DNA of 64,000 nt. It comes from Geomonas subterranea (GTDB lineage Bacteria > Desulfobacterota > Desulfuromonadia > Geobacterales > Geobacteraceae). How positions within the stretch are numbered: the stretch's first letter is position 1; the number at the start of each line of letters is the position of its first letter. Positions 58,946 to 64,000 of the stretch are shown here, in pieces. The notes beneath the pieces were generated by a model that saw only the letters and a list, made by a program, of their open reading frames with translations, was not told the origin of the DNA and searched no databases. The position numbers and the translations under genes are program-made. The DNA is taken from positions 558,001 to 622,000 of the forward strand of contig NZ_CP077683.1 in NCBI RefSeq assembly GCF_019063845.1, read 5' to 3'.

Positions 58946-60427
58946 ATGAAACCATTCCGTTTCAGCCTCACCTTCTACATCCTCTCCGCCTTGAGCATGC
59001 TGCTCGTGCTCACCTGGGCCCTCCTCTCCCTGATATCATTCAAAATCTCCGAAAACGACCTCCTGGCCCAGAAGGGGGAGGACGCGAAGCTGCTCCTTAG
59101 CGCCATCGTGTCGGCCTTGCCGCGTCCCTTGGCACCGCCGGATGCCGACAGCCAGGTCGTGAGTTACCTTGAGCAGCTGAGGCGGGACCGAAGCTTTGTG
59201 GGGCTGGTCGTGGTTGACCAGGGGGGGCGGCGGCTTTACGCCGTCAACGACGGCAGTGAGACCGACAACGGCCTGCTCAGCGTGCTGGAGAGCGGGCGCT
59301 CCCTGTTCCAGCTCTCCCCTGACAAGACCACGGGCCGCGGCTACGCCGCCATCGTGCAGCATGGCAAGGTGGTCGGCGCCGCCCGCCTCACGTTGTCGCT
59401 GCACCCGGTGCAGGAGCGCCTGCTGACCTCCAGGCATCTCTTTCTCGCCTACTTCGCCCTGGACTTCCTGCTGCTTTTGGTTTTTGGTTCCTACCTTTTG
59501 TCCCGCACCGTGGTTTCCCCGATCAAGCGGCTCCTCTCGGCCACCCGTCGCATCACCGCCGGTGATCTGGGAGTTTCCGTCAACGTGGCGGGAAGCACCG
59601 AGGTTGCCGAACTCTCCGACGGGTTCAACAGCATGATGGTGGCGCTCAGGGAGAAGAGGGTGGAAGTCGAGGAGAAGGTCGCCTCGCTGAAGTGGACCAA
59701 CAAGGAGCTGGTCGAGGCGAGAAACGAGGCGGTCCGTTCCGAAAAGATGGCTTCCGTCGGGCTTCTGGCTGCCGGCATGGCGCATGAGATTGGCACCCCG
59801 CTCGCCGCCATCATGGGGTACAGCACCATCCTGGCGGAGGAGCTGGCGGCCGATCCGGAAAAGTCCGATTACCTGCGTCGTATCGAGGAGGAATCGAGGC
59901 GCATCGACCGCATCGTGCGGGGGCTTTTGGACTACGCCCGTCCCAAGCGTGTGCGGTGGGAGGAAGTGGAGATCCGGGGATTGCTGGACAAGGTGGTGGA
60001 GCTGTTGGCTGGCCAGGGTGTGCTGAAGCACCTGGAAGTTTCCGTCGAAGTCGAAGCGGATCTGGCCACGGTGCACGCCGATCCGCACCAGCTCGAGCAG
60101 TTGCTGATCAACCTGATCGTGAACGCACGGGACGCCATGCCGCGGGGGGGAAGCCTGTGGCTAAAGGGGAGGCGGTCCGGAGCCGAAGTAGTCATCGAGG
60201 TTGAGGACAATGGCGAGGGAATGGCGCCTGAGCTGCTCGGGAAGGTTTTCGATCCTTTTTTCACCACCAAGGAGCCGGGGAAGGGGACCGGTTTGGGCCT
60301 GGCCATAGCCGCGCGCATCGCCGAATCCTGCGGCGGCAGGCTCGATGTGCAGAGCGAACTCGGCAAGGGAAGCCGTTTCACCCTGACCCTGCCGGCCAGT
60401 GGGGCTAGGCTAGGGGCTAGGGGCTAG
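58946..60427 (+). CDS. Sensor histidine kinase (pilus-linked)
   Basis: A 493-residue kinase. First helix about 10-32, a periplasmic domain of about 140 residues, second helix (about 170-192), HAMP, HisKA with histidine in AAGMAHEIGTPLAAIMGY, and HATPase (VEDNGEGMA, GTGLGLAI). The last eight codons come from a GGGGCTA repeat (SGARLGARG then TAG), so the original 3' end appears to have been replaced by repeat DNA. It probably phosphorylates the NtrC-type regulator encoded next. Overall it resembles PilS in context but has too few helices for a classical PilS. Confidence 0.92.
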   Translation: MKPFRFSLTFYILSALSMLLVLTWALLSLISFKISENDLLAQKGEDAKLLLSAIVSALPRPLAPPDADSQVVSYLEQLRRDRSFVGLVVVDQGGRRLYAVNDGSETDNGLLSVLESGRSLFQLSPDKTTGRGYAAIVQHGKVVGAARLTLSLHPVQERLLTSRHLFLAYFALDFLLLLVFGSYLLSRTVVSPIKRLLSATRRITAGDLGVSVNVAGSTEVAELSDGFNSMMVALREKRVEVEEKVASLKWTNKELVEARNEAVRSEKMASVGLLAAGMAHEIGTPLAAIMGYSTILAEELAADPEKSDYLRRIEEESRRIDRIVRGLLDYARPKRVRWEEVEIRGLLDKVVELLAGQGVLKHLEVSVEVEADLATVHADPHQLEQLLINLIVNARDAMPRGGSLWLKGRRSGAEVVIEVEDNGEGMAPELLGKVFDPFFTTKEPGKGTGLGLAIAARIAESCGGRLDVQSELGKGSRFTLTLPASGARLGARG

Positions 60428-60430
60428 GCC
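60401..60430. repeat. GGGGCTA heptamer repeat at the kinase 3' end
   Basis: GGGGCTA-GGCTA-GGGGCTA-GGGGCTA, overlapping the last codons and stop of the kinase gene (TAG at 60425-60427). A second small repeat of a nine-base unit, CAGTCYGAC, three copies, follows at about 60445-60471. Confidence 0.8.
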
Positions 60431-60496
60431 AGGCCCGCAAGGGCCAGTCTGACCAGTCCGACCAGTCTGACCCCGCCCAGTCCGACAAGGAGCACC

Positions 60497-61867
60497 GTGT
60501 TGACCGAAAAAAAGAGAATACTGGTGGTGGACGACGAGGCGAACCTGCGCCACATGCTCCAGGTCCTTTTGAAAAAGCAAGGGTACCTGGTGGAGCAGTC
60601 ACCCGACGGCGCCGACGCCCTGGCGAAGGCGCGCGAGGGTAGCTACGCCTTCATCCTGTGCGACATCCGGATGCCGGTCATGGACGGCAAGAAGTTCCTC
60701 GAGGCCTGCACCCGGTCCGGCATAGGCGCCACCGTCATCATGATGTCCGCCTACGGCACCGTCGACGACGCCATCGACTGCATGAAACTGGGTGCCTACG
60801 ACTACATCTCCAAACCCTTCAACAGCGACGAAATCTCCCTGGTGCTGAAAAAGGCTGAGGAGCGGGAGCGGTTGAAGGACGAGAACCGCCGGCTGCGCGA
60901 GGCGGTACGGGGGCGCACCTTCCCCGACATCATCAGCAGAAACGGCCGGATGGCCGAGATCATGGAGTTGGTCACGAAGCTCTCCGAGCACAAGACCACG
61001 GTACTGATCCAGGGTGAATCCGGAACCGGAAAGGAACTGGTGGCGCGGGCGCTGCACAACAGCGGCGTTCGTCGCCAGGGTCCCTTCGTGGCCGTCAACT
61101 GCGGTGCCATACCCGCTTCCCTGCTGGAGAGCGAACTCTTCGGGCACGTCAAGGGGGCCTTCACCGATGCCGCCCAGGACAAGATAGGCCTCTTCGAGGA
61201 GGCCAACGGCGGCACCCTGTTCCTGGACGAGATAGGTGAGCTTCCGCTTCCGTTGCAGGTTAAACTGCTGCGTGTGCTGCAGGAGGAGGAGATCCGCCGC
61301 CTCGGCGCGGCCGCCGCGCAAAAGGTCGACGTCAGGGTGGTCTCCGCCACCAGCAGGGATCTGGTCCGGGAAGTCGCTGCCGGAAGGTTCCGCGAGGATC
61401 TCTACTTCCGCATCAATGTCTTCGCCCTTTCCCTCCCCCCCCTGCGGGAGCGGGTGGAGGACGTCCCCTTTCTGGTGGACCATTTCCTGGAGAAATACGG
61501 CGAGCGCATGGGGATGGCCGGGGTGCGCCCCACCCCCGAGGCGCTGCAGGTGCTGGTGCGCTACGCCTGGCCGGGCAACGTGAGGGAGCTGGAAAATTGC
61601 ATCGAACGCGGGCTCGTGCTGTGTGAGGGTGAGACGCTCGGGCTTTCCTGCCTGCCGGAGGCGGTGCGCAAGGGAGCGGGACTGGAGACGCGCCGGGGCG
61701 AGCTGGCGGATTCACTCTCGATCAAGAAGGGGGCGGAGGCGCTGGAGAGAGAACTGATCGTGCGTGCGCTGGAACAGACAGCGGGGAACCGGACCCACGC
61801 GGCGCGTCTTCTGGAAATCAGCCACCGGGCCCTGCTCTATAAGCTCAAGGAGTACGATCTGGGGTGA
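60497..61867 (+). CDS. Sigma-54-dependent response regulator (NtrC family)
   Basis: A 456-residue REC-AAA-HTH protein with acceptor aspartate in FILCDIRMPVMDG, Walker A GESGTGKE, Walker B TLFLDEIGELP and a Fis-type helix-turn-helix at the end (THAARLLEISHRALLYKL). The sigma-54-contact loop reads GAFTDA instead of GAFTGA; that variant occurs in working regulators. The start is GTG 60497 or TTG 60500, after AAGGAG. It lies just downstream of its kinase, and 154 bases before a clear sigma-54 promoter, so it probably controls the dsbC/pilY1-like genes. Confidence 0.95.
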   Translation: MLTEKKRILVVDDEANLRHMLQVLLKKQGYLVEQSPDGADALAKAREGSYAFILCDIRMPVMDGKKFLEACTRSGIGATVIMMSAYGTVDDAIDCMKLGAYDYISKPFNSDEISLVLKKAEERERLKDENRRLREAVRGRTFPDIISRNGRMAEIMELVTKLSEHKTTVLIQGESGTGKELVARALHNSGVRRQGPFVAVNCGAIPASLLESELFGHVKGAFTDAAQDKIGLFEEANGGTLFLDEIGELPLPLQVKLLRVLQEEEIRRLGAAAAQKVDVRVVSATSRDLVREVAAGRFREDLYFRINVFALSLPPLRERVEDVPFLVDHFLEKYGERMGMAGVRPTPEALQVLVRYAWPGNVRELENCIERGLVLCEGETLGLSCLPEAVRKGAGLETRRGELADSLSIKKGAEALERELIVRALEQTAGNRTHAARLLEISHRALLYKLKEYDLG

Positions 61868-61951
61868 ACCCGCTCGTGCCGCCAGGTGCCAATTTTTTGC
61901 GGGGTTGACGCCGCAGCTATGAAAAAAATGCGTAGTTTTTGCTGTCCCCCC

Positions 61952-61968
61952 GTGGTATGGTATGCCAC
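61952..61968. promoter_or_regulatory. Imperfect palindrome, possible upstream activator site
   Basis: GTGGTAT-GGT-ATGCCAC has one mismatch between its arms and sits about 55 bases upstream of the -24 element of the sigma-54 promoter, in the window where regulator dimers usually bind. Function is inferred. Confidence 0.4.
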
Positions 61969-62020
61969 AACTAGCCGGATTGACGTCTAAAGCGCCGTTT
62001 CAAGGTCGCGAACGGGGCCA

Positions 62021-62036
62021 AGGCACGGTTGTTGCT
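62021..62036 (+). promoter_or_regulatory. Sigma-54 (-24/-12) promoter of the dsbC-pilY1-like unit
   Basis: AGGCACG-GTTG-TTGCT has GG at -25/-24 and GC at -13/-12, ten bases apart, and matches the consensus at nearly every position. The expected start is about 62047, 29 bases before the ATG. A perfect stem-loop (GTTGCTCC-CCTCTC-GGAGCAAC, 62031-62052) overlaps its -12 element. Confidence 0.85.
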
Positions 62037-62075
62037 CCCCTCTCGGAGCAACGAAATCTCCCACGAGGTAGTTGA

Positions 62076-62873
62076 ATGTTCTTCGCCAAAAGTCTCATCC
62101 GTCTCTTTACACCCTGCTTCATCCTTGTCGTTATCGCCTTTGCCGCACCCGCCTTCGCCATGTCGGAAGGATGCAGCGGGGATTGCGCATCCTGCCACTC
62201 CATCACCCTGCAGGAGGCCAGCGGGCTCCTGAAGGAGATCGGTCCGGTGAAGGACGTGAAGCCGGCGCCGGTGCGCGGGCTGTACGAGGTGACCTTCGAG
62301 CAGGGGGGGAAGAGCGGGGTCGCCTATCTCGACTACAGCAAGAAACACATCATCGCCGGCCAGGTCTTCGACATCGCCTCCAGGCAGCCGGTGGGTGGCA
62401 CCGCGGACCAGGCCAAAAAAACCGAGCGCAAGGACCGTCTTGACCCGGCCACCCTCGGCACCGACAATGCACTGGTCATGGGCAACCCGAAGGGGAAAAA
62501 GAAGCTGTTCGTCTTCACCGACCCCGAGTGCCCTTACTGCGCGAAGGCGCATGCCGAGCTGAAGAAGCTGGCGGCCCTGGAGCCGGACCTCGCTATCTAC
62601 ATCAAGCTCTATCCGCTCAAGATGCATCCCAAGGCGTACGACAAGTCCCGGGTGATCCTGTCCCAGGGCTCCCTGGAGCTTCTGGACAAGTCCTTCTCCG
62701 GGCAGCCACTGCCGGCGGCCACCGATAAGGACGCCAGGAAGCCGGTGGAGGATACCATCAAGTTCGCCGAGTCCAACGGTATCGTCTCCACGCCTACGCT
62801 GGTGCTGTCCGACGGGCGCATCATGGTGGGGTTCCGGGATGCCGCCGCCATGCGCGAACTCATCACAAAGTAA
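62076..62873 (+). CDS. DsbC-like thiol:disulfide protein with N-terminal CXXCH
   Basis: A 265-residue exported protein. Signal peptide about 1-28. Residues 33-41 contain C33 and a CASCH (37-41) that looks like a c-type heme or metal site, followed by HSITLQEAS. A DsbC-type dimerisation part spans about 45-120. The thioredoxin domain has the active site C152-P-Y-C155 in TDPECPYCAKAHA and a cis-proline in VSTPTLV. It presumably isomerises disulfides in secreted proteins; the PilY1-like protein downstream has many cysteines. ATG after CGAGGTAGTTGA. Confidence 0.9.
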   Translation: MFFAKSLIRLFTPCFILVVIAFAAPAFAMSEGCSGDCASCHSITLQEASGLLKEIGPVKDVKPAPVRGLYEVTFEQGGKSGVAYLDYSKKHIIAGQVFDIASRQPVGGTADQAKKTERKDRLDPATLGTDNALVMGNPKGKKKLFVFTDPECPYCAKAHAELKKLAALEPDLAIYIKLYPLKMHPKAYDKSRVILSQGSLELLDKSFSGQPLPAATDKDARKPVEDTIKFAESNGIVSTPTLVLSDGRIMVGFRDAAAMRELITK

Positions 62874-62936
62874 GGAACCGTGAGTATGCGCTCCACTTCG
62901 ACTGAACCTTCAACGCCCTTCAATACGAGGTGTTCA

Positions 62937-64000
62937 ATGGGAAAGACTGTTAACAGGCTCTTCATCAAGACCTTGCTGCCTCTGATCGCGTCGGTCATGC
63001 TTGTTCCCGCGGCGGCATTGGCCGAGGATCCCGGTAACAACTGGTGCATAACCCCTGCCTTCATCACCAGCTCGATCAAGCCAAACCTGTTGTTGATGAT
63101 CGATAACTCGGCCAGTATGTACGATCTCGGGTACATCGCCGGATCGACCTCGACAGCGCCGACTTATTCCTGCGGCACCGCGACGGTCTCTTCATCCTAT
63201 TGTTTCGACAACACCTACGACAACACCAAAAACTACGAGGGGTACTTTAGCAAGCTCAACAGCGACGGTACCTTCACCTATCCGGTTTACGAGTATTCCG
63301 GTGGAAAATTCGTAGAGAGGGCAAGCGGTGTGCCTGCCAGCGGTGGCACCTTCCGCACCAGCTACCTCTACCTTGCCATGTCGGGCGACAATACGACCGT
63401 CTCCCCTCCCACCAGGGTGGTTGATAGCTTCATCGCCAGCGGGAGGTTCCTCAACTGGCTCTCCTCATCGAAGTTCGACATCGAGAAGAAGATCCTGACC
63501 GGCGGTAAGTATGACAATGGCGTGCTGGTAGGCGAGACCAGGGGATGCGTGGGACGGCGCTTCGTGAAAGTAGTGCCCGGCATCTCGGGGCTTTCCTTCG
63601 CGGTCCGCGGCCCTACCTCCGTTGAGCCCAACTACGACCCCAGCACGCAGGGTGGGGGGACCAGGATCGAGATCTTCGAGGGGACCTACAACCAGTCCGA
63701 CTGCCAGTGCGCGGTCTACAACTGGAGCAGCGGCAATTACGGCCAGGCGAGCACTGACACCAAGAATTGCCTCTCCACCACCAACGCGGACAAGGCACTG
63801 GCCACCATCAACCACACCCAGCAGGCCTGCTGGAAGATCAAGGACAACATAAGGACCGGCGGCGACATCTGGCAGGGGGTGAGCGTCAACTCGCTGCAGG
63901 TCGCGTGCGCCAGCGTATATAATGACTTGAACCCGGCGGCCATTACCGACGAGTCGAACGGCAACTACATCTGCACCAGCGCCGCGACCCATACCGCGCC
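62937..64000 (+). CDS. pilY1: PilY1-like pilus assembly protein, N-terminal part
   Basis: The gene is open through to the right edge; at least 354 residues are present. A signal peptide (about 1-29, ending AALA) is followed by a von Willebrand A-type MIDAS motif, D56-x-S58-x-S60 in LLLMIDNSASMYD. Many cysteines follow (C37, C87, C94 and a cluster near SDCQCAVY), which fits a substrate of the DsbC-like protein upstream. PilY1 proteins sit at pilus tips and adhere or sense surfaces. I use the ATG at 62937 (GAGGTG six bases upstream); an in-frame ATG at 62886 would add 17 hydrophilic codons. The C-terminal beta-propeller is outside the window. Confidence 0.85.
   Translation, partial: MGKTVNRLFIKTLLPLIASVMLVPAAALAEDPGNNWCITPAFITSSIKPNLLLMIDNSASMYDLGYIAGSTSTAPTYSCGTATVSSSYCFDNTYDNTKNYEGYFSKLNSDGTFTYPVYEYSGGKFVERASGVPASGGTFRTSYLYLAMSGDNTTVSPPTRVVDSFIASGRFLNWLSSSKFDIEKKILTGGKYDNGVLVGETRGCVGRRFVKVVPGISGLSFAVRGPTSVEPNYDPSTQGGGTRIEIFEGTYNQSDCQCAVYNWSSGNYGQASTDTKNCLSTTNADKALATINHTQQACWKIKDNIRTGGDIWQGVSVNSLQVACASVYNDLNPAAITDESNGNYICTSAATHTA

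Overview
The window looks like chromosome from a Geobacteraceae bacterium of the Citrifermentans/Geomonas/Geobacter type. DNA is GC-rich. It carries a multiheme c-type cytochrome of the c7 size, many two-component systems with NtrC-type sigma-54 regulators, a ferredoxin-fused EtfA with a CCG-domain iron-sulfur partner, acetate-type sodium symporters with DUF485 and small-subunit partners, and many CCCTCACCC/CCCTCTCCC palindromic intergenic repeats. The genus is inferred from gene content, not from a search.

Layout. 1-4.9 kb: the start of a ModE-like regulator, diverging from a triheme cytochrome, a four-cluster ferredoxin and a Tat-exported TtrA/ArrA-class molybdenum oxidoreductase. 5.4-9.2 kb: selC (tRNA-Sec), a hybrid PAS histidine kinase and a PhnD-like binding lipoprotein, all on the minus strand. 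9.6-13.5 kb: yggT, divIVA-like, DUF167, CBS, zinc ribbon, folD and galU. 13.6-18.9 kb: a TonB-like protein diverging from etfB, etfA and a membrane FeS oxidoreductase. 19-26 kb: CapA-like protein, glutamine amidotransferase, and a hybrid kinase overlapping a REC-PAS-GGDEF-EAL protein. 26.4-30.7 kb: P-II and amtB, a ferritin-like protein, an inositol phosphatase and a universal stress protein. 30.7-38.7 kb: a minus-strand block of a TIM-barrel protein, two DUF294 nucleotidyltransferase-like proteins and two sodium:solute symporters with their small partners. 39.5-44.9 kb: an unrecognised three-gene membrane cluster preceded by a good sigma-54 promoter, then a sigma-54 regulator and a tandem-Cache kinase. 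45-47.4 kb: a DUF2156 protein, tandem repeats and selU/mnmH. 47.6-58 kb: secA, argJ, DUF2914, a serine hydrolase, a REC-scaffold protein and valS. 58.1-64 kb: prepilin peptidase, kinase, NtrC-type regulator, a strong sigma-54 promoter, a DsbC-like protein and the start of a PilY1-like pilus protein.

How the parts may work together. Two apparently self-contained sigma-54 circuits are visible. In each, a kinase/regulator pair lies directly upstream of a -24/-12 promoter and a short operon: the 39.5-41.1 kb membrane cluster, and dsbC-pilY1 at 62 kb. The acetate-type symporters, etf/FeS genes and P-II/AmtB suit an acetate- and fatty-acid-oxidising anaerobe that regulates nitrogen intake. selC and selU together imply selenium use in both protein and tRNA, but I found no selenoprotein here. 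Intergenic DNA is rich in palindromic and tandem repeats. I saw no CRISPR array, insertion sequence or phage.
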